DNA of 27,894 nucleotides, taken from positions 1-27,894 of the forward strand of contig PFEM01000039.1 of NCBI GenBank assembly GCA_002793635.1, in the 5' to 3' direction. The translations under genes and the position numbers were made by a program. The first letter of the stretch is position 1. Each line of letters starts with the position of its first letter. Positions 20,602 to 26,764 of this stretch are shown piece after piece. A model generated the notes under the pieces. The model had not been told where the DNA came from. It saw only the letters and a list, made by a program, of their open reading frames with translations, and did no database searches. The DNA comes from Candidatus Shapirobacteria bacterium CG10_big_fil_rev_8_21_14_0_10_48_15 (GTDB taxonomy: Bacteria; Patescibacteriota; Microgenomatia; PFEM01).

Positions 20602-21804
20602 TTAGCTTACCACATCCTGGCTAATTTTTCTCCAAATTGCGGCGGTAATTTGCTTTTCGTCCCAGGGGACTTCTTGCTTTCCCAATGTCAAGGACCGTTC
20701 ATGACCTTTGCCGCACAGCAACACCACGTCTCCCTTTCGCGCCAGCCTTAAGGCCGTTGTCATCGCCTCACGCCGGTCCGGAATTCGCCGTGCCCTTGGG
20801 CAACCCCGGGCGATTTGCTCAATAATTTGGGCCGTCGGCTCGTCCCGAGAATCATCGGCCGTCAGAATCACCTTATCCGCTAATTGGCCGGCTGCCTGCC
20901 CCATCAGCGGCCGTTTGCTGACATCCCGCCGACCGGCAGAACCAAACACCACGATCAGCTGCCCCCCTTTGGCCACCATGGGTCTGGCCGCCCGCAACAC
21001 TTGCCGCAAGCCATTGGGCGTATGGGCAAAATCCACGAACACTCTAAACGGCTGACCGGCTTTGACCTCTTCCAGCCGGCCCTGAACGCCGGCAAACTCC
21101 GCCACCGCTTTGCGGATTGTCTTTTGGTCTATCCCCAAACGGGAACAAACGGCCACCGCCGCCAAGCAGTTATACTGGTTATATTCGCCGGGCAGTTTGG
21201 TCGTAAACGGAAAACTTTTTGGCGTAAAATCCGCCGCTTTTTTAATTCCATAAGTAACTAGTTTGCCTGTTCTACTGTTACGAGTTATGAGTTGAGAGTT
21301 CAAGCGCCGGAAGGACTGGTCATCCTTGTTTAAAATTGCTATTTTTGACTCCTGAAAGAGTTTCGCCTTGGCTTGCAAGTAATTTTCGTAAGTTTGGTGG
21401 TAATCCAAATGTTCGTGGGTAACATTAGTTAGCACCCCGACAGCAAAATTAATCCCGGCCAAGCGGTGCTGGTCCAGGCCGTGGGAGCTGACTTCCAAAA
21501 CCAAATAAGCTAAGCCCTGATTCGCAGCCAGCTTGATTAATTTTTGGAGCTGCCAAGGACCAGGAGTGGTGGTGTGCAGGCTGGCAGCGATTTTTTGACG
21601 GCCGATTTTGGCCTCGACGGTGGAAATAAAGCCGCTTTGATACCCGGCGGCCGTTAAAATGTGATCAATTAAAGTGACGGTAGTCGTTTTGCCGTCCGTG
21701 CCGGTGACCCCGACCATTTTCAGCTGCCGGCTCGGCCAGCCGTACCAAACATTGGCCAAAAGCGCCGCCAACCAATGATAGAGGTTCTTAATCTTCCGCA
21801 ACAC
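20602..21804 (-). CDS. murE: MurE-type Mur ligase lacking the N-terminal domain
   Basis: Adds the third stem residue to UDP-MurNAc-L-Ala-D-Glu. 400 aa from the GTG chosen here, against about 490 for the family; it reaches the P loop VGVTGTDGKTTT by about residue 30, so the N-terminal domain is absent. Motifs: LHTTTPGPWQLQ, LEVSSHGLDQHR, LTNVTHEHLDYHQT, PGEYNQYNCLAA, FVDFAHTPNGL, VFGSAGRRDVSKRPLMG and GKGHE. The side-chain selectivity motif, DNPR in meso-DAP enzymes, reads DDSR (317-320), so the added residue cannot be named safely. GTG 21804 is preferred because TATAAT ends seven bases upstream; an upstream in-frame TTG (21828) precedes that box. A heptamer repeat encodes NSQLITRNS in the middle. 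Confidence 0.9.
   Translation of the reverse strand: MLRKIKNLYHWLAALLANVWYGWPSRQLKMVGVTGTDGKTTTVTLIDHILTAAGYQSGFISTVEAKIGRQKIAASLHTTTPGPWQLQKLIKLAANQGLAYLVLEVSSHGLDQHRLAGINFAVGVLTNVTHEHLDYHQTYENYLQAKAKLFQESKIAILNKDDQSFRRLNSQLITRNSRTGKLVTYGIKKAADFTPKSFPFTTKLPGEYNQYNCLAAVAVCSRLGIDQKTIRKAVAEFAGVQGRLEEVKAGQPFRVFVDFAHTPNGLRQVLRAARPMVAKGGQLIVVFGSAGRRDVSKRPLMGQAAGQLADKVILTADDSRDEPTAQIIEQIARGCPRARRIPDRREAMTTALRLARKGDVVLLCGKGHERSLTLGKQEVPWDEKQITAAIWRKISQDVVS
21276..21303 (+). repeat. Four tandem degenerate heptamers inside murE
   Basis: Plus-strand units are TGTTACG, AGTTATG, AGTTGAG and AGTTCAA, 28 nt in all. The consensus AGTTRNN matches the block in front of parB (1512-1539). Read in the murE frame it gives NSQLITRNS, a hydrophilic insert in a loop of the central domain after ILNKDDQSFRR. 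Confidence 0.65.
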
Positions 21805-21811
21805 TGGAAGT

Positions 21812-21817
21812 ATTATA
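21812..21817 (-). promoter_or_regulatory. murE operon -10 box, leaderless GTG start
   Basis: On the minus strand a perfect TATAAT (21817-21812) lies seven bases before GTG 21804. The -35 would fall in the direct repeat at 21831-21847, where only weak candidates such as TTTGGA exist. Insertion of the toxin-antitoxin cassette may have replaced the original -35. Confidence 0.5.
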
Positions 21818-21830
21818 GCAGTTTGCAATT

Positions 21831-21847
21831 TAATCCAAAAATCTGAA
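21831..21847 (+). repeat. 17-bp direct repeat, left copy, bounding the toxin-antitoxin cassette
   Basis: TAATCCAAAAATCTGAA is repeated exactly at 22560-22576. Read on the minus strand this copy also spells FRFLD and a stop, like the true end of the gene at 22559-23224, but no coding frame leads into it. Confidence 0.8.
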
Positions 21848-21926
21848 GGGAGAACTAATTAGGATCGATAATCTCAAACAATGTAGCGGTATTAAATATC
21901 CCATCTGGACAAATGTTGAAGGTGCA

Positions 21927-21965
21927 GTTATCAATACTTATCAAGCTGCTTTCAGTATTGACAAC
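21927..21965 (+). promoter_or_regulatory. Putative operator of the toxin-antitoxin pair
   Basis: Arms GTTATCAATACT (21927-21938) and AGTATTGACAAC (21954-21965) pair at 11 of 12 positions around 15 nt. The right arm covers the -35 box. An inverted repeat here is the usual site for autorepression by a DNA-binding antitoxin; that role is inferred. Confidence 0.55.
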
Positions 21966-21986
21966 AGATGCACACGATCATATAAT
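21958..21986 (+). promoter_or_regulatory. Consensus promoter of the toxin-antitoxin pair
   Basis: TTGACA (21958-21963), exactly 17 nt, then TATAAT (21981-21986): a perfect sigma70 consensus. Seven bases follow before ATG 21994, so the mRNA would start at or next to that codon. Confidence 0.75.
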
Positions 21987-21993
21987 GTCTTTA

Positions 21994-22284
21994 ATGAATC
22001 TTAGAATTGAATTTAATCATGAGAAAGATTTAATTCTAAGAGAAGCAAGAGGGGTTGGTTTTGAAGAGATTATTCAAGCCATTAAAAAAGGCGGCACATT
22101 AGATGAGCTAAAACATCATGATCCGAAAAAATATCCCAATCAAAGAATTTTGGTGGTAAAAATTAAAAATTATGTTTATGCTGTTCCTTTTGTAATCGAT
22201 AAGAAGAAAGAAGTTATCTTTTTAAAAACAGCCTATCCTAGCAGAGTGTTAACGAGGAAATATTTAAAAAAGAAAAGTAAATGA
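21994..22284 (+). CDS. Toxin of a BrnT-like toxin-antitoxin pair
   Basis: 96 aa. The sequence NLRIEFNHEKDLILREARGVGFEEIIQAIKKGG, then KYPNQRILVVKIKNYVYAVPFV and EVIFLKTAYPSRVLTRKY, has the layout of BrnT-like small RNase toxins of the RelE superfold: an N-terminal helix, three or four strands, and a C-terminal Arg/Lys/Tyr-rich end. ATG 21994 is chosen because it lies seven bases after a perfect TATAAT; an ATG at 21985 overlaps that box. The stop overlaps the antitoxin start by 4 nt (ATGA). The gene is AT-rich and plus-strand within a GC-richer minus-strand operon, consistent with acquisition. RNase activity is inferred from the family. Confidence 0.78.
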   Translation: MNLRIEFNHEKDLILREARGVGFEEIIQAIKKGGTLDELKHHDPKKYPNQRILVVKIKNYVYAVPFVIDKKKEVIFLKTAYPSRVLTRKYLKKKSK

Positions 22285-22562
22285 AAATTATACTTACTAA
22301 AAACGAACAAAAAATTGAAAATGCCTTAGCCAAAGGTGAATATCGTCGTGTGCCTAAAAGCGAAAAAAGCAATCAGCTTTTTGCCGAAGCGATTCAAAAC
22401 TTTGAAGAATTAAGAAAATCCAAACGAGTGACGATTAGAATAAAAAACAAGGATTTAATTAAAGTTAAGGCCAAAGCGCAAAAAACAGGTATTCCCTACC
22501 AGACTCTCCTTAATGCCCTGATTCACCAATACGCTGAGGGGAAAACGGGTATTACCTTCTAA
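22281..22562 (+). CDS. Antitoxin, CopG/ribbon-helix-helix-like
   Basis: 93 aa. The N-terminal half (TKNEQKIENALAKGEYRRVPKSEKSNQLFAEAIQNF) is charged and probably wraps the toxin. The C-terminal half RVTIRIKNKDLIKVKAKAQKTGIPYQTLLNALIHQYAEG has the strand plus two-helix pattern of a ribbon-helix-helix DNA-binding domain and the GIPYQTLLxxLxHxY signature of CopG-type antitoxins. It overlaps the toxin by 4 nt. Its stop TAA (22560-22562) is the first three bases of the right direct repeat and overlaps the opposing stop codon of the neighbouring membrane protein. Confidence 0.78.
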   Translation: MKIILTKNEQKIENALAKGEYRRVPKSEKSNQLFAEAIQNFEELRKSKRVTIRIKNKDLIKVKAKAQKTGIPYQTLLNALIHQYAEGKTGITF

Positions 22563-23224
22563 TCCAAAAATCTGAAAGTGGAGAGGATTTGGTCAAAAAT
22601 TTTTAAGGCCTCTACTTTTATTAGGCTACCATAATCTATATGACTGGAAAAGAAAAATTGACCGTGGACGAAATATACACGGGGCTTTCCGGCATTCACC
22701 TCTTCTCTAAAGGTCATCCATATGGCAGGAATTTTTTCTACTCCAACCTCTAATTCTTTTTGCTCATCGACAAGGCTACGCCTATCTCTATTTTCTCTGT
22801 CTAGAAATTCTTGCAAGGAAAGCCCTTCGGGATTTTCTTCTACAGAAACAGCAAAGTTTATATAATTTTCATCTTCAGGATAGGAACCAGCAAAGTTTCT
22901 TAAACTCATCCAATTGTCGCCTTTACCAAGCGTCAATTCATCGGGATATTTTAGCTCATATCCATACTCTTCATTTCGATACACCTGCCAATCCACAGCA
23001 GGATCGGGAGTGGGGGTGGGTTGGGGCGCAGACACCTTGGGTGAAAATTTGATTTGTTCCTCCAAGCCACAGATTTTGTCTTTGAGCTGATAATTTTGGA
23101 TGGACAGATATAAGGAGATGGCCAAAAAGGCGACCAGCAAGCCGGCCAGAGCAATCACCGAGCGGTTTTTGGGGTTGGGAGGCAAAGGCAAAGGTTTGAC
23201 GGATTGAGAAGCGAGCAGTTCCAT
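22559..23224 (-). CDS. Membrane-anchored extracellular protein of unknown function
   Basis: 221 aa. A Pro-rich cytoplasmic N-terminus precedes one membrane segment (about 22-43), a short coiled-coil-like stretch (YQLKDKICGLEEQIKF), a Pro/Thr linker (about 65-75) and an extracellular domain beginning VYRNEEYGYELKYPDEL and ending FDQILSTFRFLD. The YGYxxxYP opening and DQILSTF ending recur in surface proteins of uncultured bacteria annotated only as hypothetical; that is recollection, not a search. It has its own promoter and a TTGACA -35. It lies downstream of ftsI, separated by a strong palindrome. Its last codons form the right direct repeat of the toxin-antitoxin cassette. Confidence 0.8.
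   Translation of the reverse strand: MELLASQSVKPLPLPPNPKNRSVIALAGLLVAFLAISLYLSIQNYQLKDKICGLEEQIKFSPKVSAPQPTPTPDPAVDWQVYRNEEYGYELKYPDELTLGKGDNWMSLRNFAGSYPEDENYINFAVSVEENPEGLSLQEFLDRENRDRRSLVDEQKELEVGVEKIPAIWMTFREEVNAGKPRVYFVHGQFFFSSHIDYGSLIKVEALKIFDQILSTFRFLD
22560..22576 (+). repeat. 17-bp direct repeat, right copy
   Basis: Exact copy of 21831-21847. Here it is part of the 3' end of the membrane-protein gene (FRFLD plus stop on the minus strand) and also supplies the antitoxin stop codon. Repeat-to-repeat distance is 729 nt. Confidence 0.8.
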
Positions 23225-23230
23225 AAGTTG

Positions 23231-23260
23231 ATAGTAATTGTTTTACGAGCTGGATGTCAA
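23231..23260 (-). promoter_or_regulatory. Promoter of the membrane-anchored protein gene
   Basis: On the minus strand perfect TTGACA (23260-23255), an 18-nt spacer and TACTAT (23236-23231) are followed after six bases by the ATG at 23224. Confidence 0.6.
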
Positions 23261-23265
23261 GTACG

Positions 23266-23312
23266 GCATCCTGAGCTGTGATTGATCACTCCTCAGGATG
23301 CTAAGCCTGAGG
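23266..23312 (-). repeat. Strong palindrome with alternative hairpins downstream of ftsI
   Basis: GCATCCTGAG (23266-23275) pairs perfectly with CTCAGGATGC (23292-23301), and inside the loop GTGAT pairs with ATCAC around two bases. CCTCAGG (23291-23297) can instead pair with CCTGAGG (23306-23312). The element sits between the ftsI stop (23318) and the next promoter. There is no U-run, so it is not a canonical intrinsic terminator; it may stabilise or end the ftsI mRNA, or be a REP-like repeat. Confidence 0.7.
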
Positions 23313-23317
23313 AAGAA

Positions 23318-25036
23318 CTAACCTGGCATGAGGCCGTAATAGACAAACAGTTCCTGGGCGATTTCCATCCACAGCGGCGCGGCGGTGTTGGCCCCCCATT
23401 CGGAAGAGGTCGGGTCGTTGAGGACGATCAGCATGATAAATTGAGGGTCGTCTGCCGGCGCAAAGCCAATGTACGAACCAATGGTGCGGCCTTCATCATA
23501 ATGACCGGCCACCGGTATTTGGGCCGTGCCGCTTTTCCCAGCAATCCGAAACCCTTTCGGCTTGAGCCGCGCAAACCAGGCCTTGTCCGCGGCGTTGACC
23601 ATCATTTCCGTCAGCACTTGGGCCGTCGTTTTCTTGATGACCCGTTGTGGCGCCGAATGTTTAATGACTTCATTGCCTTTTTCGGAAACCACCCGGTCAA
23701 CGACATAAGGCTGGACCAGCAACCCGCCATTGGCGATTGCGCCTACGGCCCGCACCATTTGCAGCGGCGTCACCGCCACCCCCTGACCAAAAGAAGCCGT
23801 CGCCAAATCAATCAAACGCCAGTCATTTTTGGGGCGCAACTCCGGTACGGTTTCTTCCTCCAAATCGATGCCGGTGGCCTGACCAAGCCCAAATTTTTGC
23901 AAGTAAGCGTAAGTTTTATCTAAACCCAATTTTTCGGCCGTAAAAATCATCCCCACGTTATCCGAATGTTCGATCACGGCGGTCATTGTCGTGTCTGGGT
24001 AATATTGGCCGTCAAAAGTTTCGATGCTGTATTCGGCAATCCGGCGCGGGCCGGCGCAACGGTCGCAACGCGTCTCCGGCTTGACGGCGCCGGCGTCTAG
24101 GGCGGCCGCCATCACCAGGGTTTTAAAAGTCGAGCCCGGTTCATAACCAGCCGCAATGGCAGGATTAGGATAAAGCTGTTTGTCAAATTCCCCAAATTTG
24201 GCTGGATCATAGCTGGGTAGAGAGGCCATCCCCAGAATGGCACCGCTGCGTGGATCCATGACGACAATACTGCCACCCGCGGCCCCGTATTTGGCCAAAC
24301 CGGCCTTGAGTTTTTCCTCAAGCAAAAATTGCACGGTCCGGTCAATGGTGGTGACCAGCACTCGACCGTCTTTTTGGGGTTCTTGGTCCACCTCGCCGAC
24401 CAAAATCGGCTTGCCGGAAGCGTCTTTTTCGCGGCGCATCACTCCCGCTCGGCCCCGCAGCTCCAAATCATAATAGCCCTCCAAGCCAAAATAACCTTTA
24501 TCCCGACCATTGACATCGGCGCCCACAAAACCCAATAAATGCGCTGCTCCAGAAGCCTCCGGGTAGCTTCTGGTTTGCTCTTCTTCAAAGCCCAACCCGG
24601 CTATGGCTAAAGCCTCAAGCGCTTTTTTAGTAGCTAAGGAAATTTTATGTTCCAAAGGCACCCAAACCAAATCCTGGCGTTGCAGCCGCTGCTTGAGCAA
24701 ATTTTCTTTTGGCAGCAGTACTGCTTGTTTATCTTCAACTTGCTTTTCTTGGTCGGTGAGCAGGTAGGGAGCAATTTGGGCAGCAATTTGCGTCGGACTG
24801 GCTTCCAAGTCAGTCAATGAGGCAAACAGCAAAAATGATTCTTGGTTGGCGACCAGAGGAAAACTATCCTGAGCCAAAATCTCGCCCCGCTTGGCGGGAA
24901 TTTCAAAAGAAACCCAGTGTTGCTGCTCGGCGGCGGTCGCTAAGCCGTCAGCGTGTAGCACTTGCCAATAAAAAAGCCGGGCGGCAATCAAAATGCCCCC
25001 CCCAAAAAAAATTATCAAAAGCAATTTAATCCGCAC
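23318..25036 (-). CDS. ftsI: FtsI/PBP-type class B transpeptidase
   Basis: Septal peptidoglycan transpeptidase anchored by one N-terminal membrane segment (about 5-25). 572 aa. The pedestal domain has EIPAKRGEILAQDSFPLVAN and TRSYPEASGAAHLLG. The transpeptidase domain carries S302-TFK (SxxK), S358-DN (SxN) and K501-SGT (KTG box), all intact, plus ATASFGQGVAVTPLQMVRA. No PASTA domains. The start is GTG 25036, overlapping the ftsL stop by 11 nt; no ATG lies between it and the membrane segment. Position after mraZ-rsmH-ftsL identifies it as the division enzyme, partner of FtsW. Confidence 0.94.
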   Translation of the reverse strand: MRIKLLLIIFFGGGILIAARLFYWQVLHADGLATAAEQQHWVSFEIPAKRGEILAQDSFPLVANQESFLLFASLTDLEASPTQIAAQIAPYLLTDQEKQVEDKQAVLLPKENLLKQRLQRQDLVWVPLEHKISLATKKALEALAIAGLGFEEEQTRSYPEASGAAHLLGFVGADVNGRDKGYFGLEGYYDLELRGRAGVMRREKDASGKPILVGEVDQEPQKDGRVLVTTIDRTVQFLLEEKLKAGLAKYGAAGGSIVVMDPRSGAILGMASLPSYDPAKFGEFDKQLYPNPAIAAGYEPGSTFKTLVMAAALDAGAVKPETRCDRCAGPRRIAEYSIETFDGQYYPDTTMTAVIEHSDNVGMIFTAEKLGLDKTYAYLQKFGLGQATGIDLEEETVPELRPKNDWRLIDLATASFGQGVAVTPLQMVRAVGAIANGGLLVQPYVVDRVVSEKGNEVIKHSAPQRVIKKTTAQVLTEMMVNAADKAWFARLKPKGFRIAGKSGTAQIPVAGHYDEGRTIGSYIGFAPADDPQFIMLIVLNDPTSSEWGANTAAPLWMEIAQELFVYYGLMPG

Positions 25037-25358
25037 TGGCGACGGTGACTTGGGCGGGCAGGTAAACGACGATGGGGTTTCTTTTTAAACCTAGTGCCTG
25101 CGCGCGCTCAGCCACCTTTGCCAAAGCTCCCGCTTCACGCATCACTTGCCCAAGCTGCAGATTAGCGGTTTGGAGTTGGCTGGTTTCTTGTTCAAATGCC
25201 CTGATTTGGCCGCCGGTGGTGGCCAATTGGTGCGCAATGGCTAACTGGATGCCCGCCAGAATCAAGACTGACGCCACGACCACCAAAACCAGGATGGAAA
25301 TCTTGGCTTCTTTAGTCTTTTTGGCAATTTTGGCTTTTTTATAATTGGCTAGCTTCAT
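25026..25358 (-). CDS. ftsL: FtsL-like division protein
   Basis: 110 aa bitopic membrane protein: a Lys-rich cytoplasmic N-terminus (1-20), a membrane segment (about 21-42), then a predicted coiled coil (QIRAFEQETSQLQTANLQLGQVMREAGALAKVAERAQALGL, split around residues 51-91). This architecture and the slot between rsmH and ftsI define FtsL, which with FtsB and FtsQ activates FtsWI. Sequence conservation in the family is low, so the call rests on topology and synteny. No ftsB is in the window. It overlaps rsmH by 4 nt and ftsI by 11 nt. Confidence 0.85.
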   Translation of the reverse strand: MKLANYKKAKIAKKTKEAKISILVLVVVASVLILAGIQLAIAHQLATTGGQIRAFEQETSQLQTANLQLGQVMREAGALAKVAERAQALGLKRNPIVVYLPAQVTVASAD

Positions 25359-26230
25359 TTTTTTTCAATACTTCTTAACTTTGCCGAACGGCTGCGCGGA
25401 TTGCGGGCTACCTCGCTTGGTGTCGGGCGAACCGGCTTTTTCGTCAGCTGGGCCACTTGACCATTGACGGCTTGGCGCCGAAAAAAATTCTTCACAATGC
25501 GGTCTTCACCCGAGTGGAAACTAATCACCACCAGCCGTCCCCCGGGCTTTAAAATGTCGACGGCGCCGGCCAAGCCTAAACGCAAGTTATTCAGCTCGTC
25601 ATTGACGGCCATCCTCAACGCCTGAAAAACTTGGGTGGCGGGGTGAATTCCCCCCTGCCAGCCTTTAATCCGGCTGACCATTGCTGCCAATTGCCGGGTC
25701 GTTTTGATCGGCAGCCGCGACCTTAATTGGACAAGCAGCCGACTTATTTGGGCCGCCCAACTCTCCTGACCATATTTGGTAAAAAGCTTGATCAGCTCTT
25801 TTTGCGTCAAACCATTGACCAAATCAGCCGCCGTGACACTCAGGCTGGGATCCATTCTCATGTCGAGCGGGCCATCTTGGTTAAAAGAAAAGCCCCGCCC
25901 GGTTGCTTCCAGTTGGTGAGAGGAAACTCCCAAATCAAAAAGTACGCCGGCGACGGGCGTAAAATGGCGCTGCTGCGCCATCTCTTGTAAATGAGCAAAA
26001 TTCCCCGAAGCCAGCTGCCAAGAAGAAGGGCAGGCTGAAGATAATCTCCTCTTGGCAGCTTTTAATGCTTCAGGGTCGCAATCTATCGCTAAAATAATGC
26101 CTTGTTTTTCTAAAATAGCCAGGCTGTGACCACCGCCACCGACCGTGGCGTCAACGTAGCGTTCGCCTGGATTGACGTTTAAAGATTTAATCGTTTCGTG
26201 TAAAAGAACGGGTGTGTGAAAGGGCTTCAT
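25355..26230 (-). CDS. rsmH: 16S rRNA m4C1402 N4-methyltransferase RsmH
   Basis: SAM-dependent enzyme (MraW) that methylates N4 of C1402 in 16S rRNA at the decoding site. 291 aa. Motifs: HTPVLLHETIKSL, the SAM loop YVDATVGGGGHS, LFDLGVSSHQLEATGRGFSF, DGPLDMRMDPS, ATQVFQALRMAVNDEL, and GGRLVVISFHSGEDRIVKNFF, ending in RNPRSRSAKLRSIEK. All are canonical. Second gene of the mraZ operon, overlapping mraZ by 4 nt (ATGA) and ftsL by 4 nt. Confidence 0.97.
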   Translation of the reverse strand: MKPFHTPVLLHETIKSLNVNPGERYVDATVGGGGHSLAILEKQGIILAIDCDPEALKAAKRRLSSACPSSWQLASGNFAHLQEMAQQRHFTPVAGVLFDLGVSSHQLEATGRGFSFNQDGPLDMRMDPSLSVTAADLVNGLTQKELIKLFTKYGQESWAAQISRLLVQLRSRLPIKTTRQLAAMVSRIKGWQGGIHPATQVFQALRMAVNDELNNLRLGLAGAVDILKPGGRLVVISFHSGEDRIVKNFFRRQAVNGQVAQLTKKPVRPTPSEVARNPRSRSAKLRSIEKK

Positions 26231-26625
26231 TCATTCCGGCTAATCGTCTCATAATATTTCTGCCAGCGCTCTTTTTGCCAAATTTCAAAGTGGTCGCCGG
26301 CCCCAATAATCACCATTTCTGACGTCACGCCGGCGTGGCTCAAAAGATTAATCGGAAGCACCACTCTCCCCTGCTGGTCAATCTCCGCTTGGCTGGCGCC
26401 GGCAAAAAGCTGACGCCGAATCTGACGAGCTTCTTTTTCCGAAACCGGTTTAGCCAACTCCGTTTGGGCGGTCTTTTCCCAAGTGGCTTTTTCGTAGCCC
26501 AAAACGCAAGGTTCAAAACCCTTAGCCAAAACCAGCTCACTCCCCTTAATTTCGGTTCTAATTTTGCTGGGCAAAGCCAACCGGTTGCCCTTAGTTAAGT
26601 GGTGTTGGTATTCGCCTAAAAGCAT
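26227..26625 (-). CDS. mraZ: Transcriptional regulator MraZ
   Basis: AbrB-fold regulator that binds repeats upstream of the dcw operon and forms ring-shaped oligomers. 132 aa with two SpoVT/AbrB-like halves: GEYQHHLTKGNRLALPSKIR (about 4-23) and QAEIDQQGRVVLPINLLSHAG (about 79-99). The R-x-x-LP segments are the DNA-contacting loops. Heads mraZ-rsmH-ftsL-ftsI. Three TGG repeats at 10-bp spacing lie directly upstream of its ATG, as expected for autoregulation. Unlike most operon heads here it has a leader of about 25 nt. Confidence 0.95.
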   Translation of the reverse strand: MLLGEYQHHLTKGNRLALPSKIRTEIKGSELVLAKGFEPCVLGYEKATWEKTAQTELAKPVSEKEARQIRRQLFAGASQAEIDQQGRVVLPINLLSHAGVTSEMVIIGAGDHFEIWQKERWQKYYETISRNE

Positions 26626-26634
26626 CAGTTTATT

Positions 26635-26657
26635 CCATTTATCACCAATTTATTCCA
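26635..26657 (-). promoter_or_regulatory. MraZ operator
   Basis: On the minus strand TGG triplets start at 26657, 26647 and 26637, exactly 10 bp apart, within TGGAATAAAT, TGGTGATAAA and TGGAATAAAC. The outer repeats share a 12-nt AAATGGAATAAA. Known MraZ boxes are tandem GTGG/TGGGA-type repeats with 10-bp phase. The array starts at the -10 box and runs into the leader. Confidence 0.7.
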
Positions 26658-26685
26658 TTTTGATAGTCTTTTTGGCCATTGTCAA
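26657..26685 (-). promoter_or_regulatory. mraZ operon promoter
   Basis: On the minus strand perfect TTGACA (26685-26680), a 17-nt spacer and CAAAAT (26662-26657). The -10 is weak and overlaps the first MraZ repeat. The predicted leader is about 25 nt. Confidence 0.5.
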
Positions 26686-26708
26686 GAGGGAAACTAAGGC
26701 AATTTGGG

Positions 26709-26764
26709 ATTGAAAAAAAATTAAAAAATTATCTATTCTGAAGCGATGGCCACAAAAGTGGCCA
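26709..26764 (-). terminator. Possible terminator of the glyQS operon
   Basis: On the minus strand TGGCCAC and GTGGCCA (26764-26758 and 26753-26747) form a perfect 7-bp stem with a TTTT loop in the last codons of the upstream gene. A T-rich tract begins about 15 nt later (26732-26709). The distance is too long for a textbook intrinsic terminator. Confidence 0.35.

Noticed and set aside
21913..21993. Longer toxin start at TTG 21913
   Set aside because: It would place the promoter and operator inside the coding region; the ATG at 21994 is seven bases after a perfect -10.
24548..24574. Perfect 8-bp inverted repeat CCAGAAGC/GCTTCTGG inside ftsI
   Set aside because: It encodes the conserved RSYPEASGAAHLLG segment of the pedestal domain, so coding constraint explains it, and no other copy was seen.
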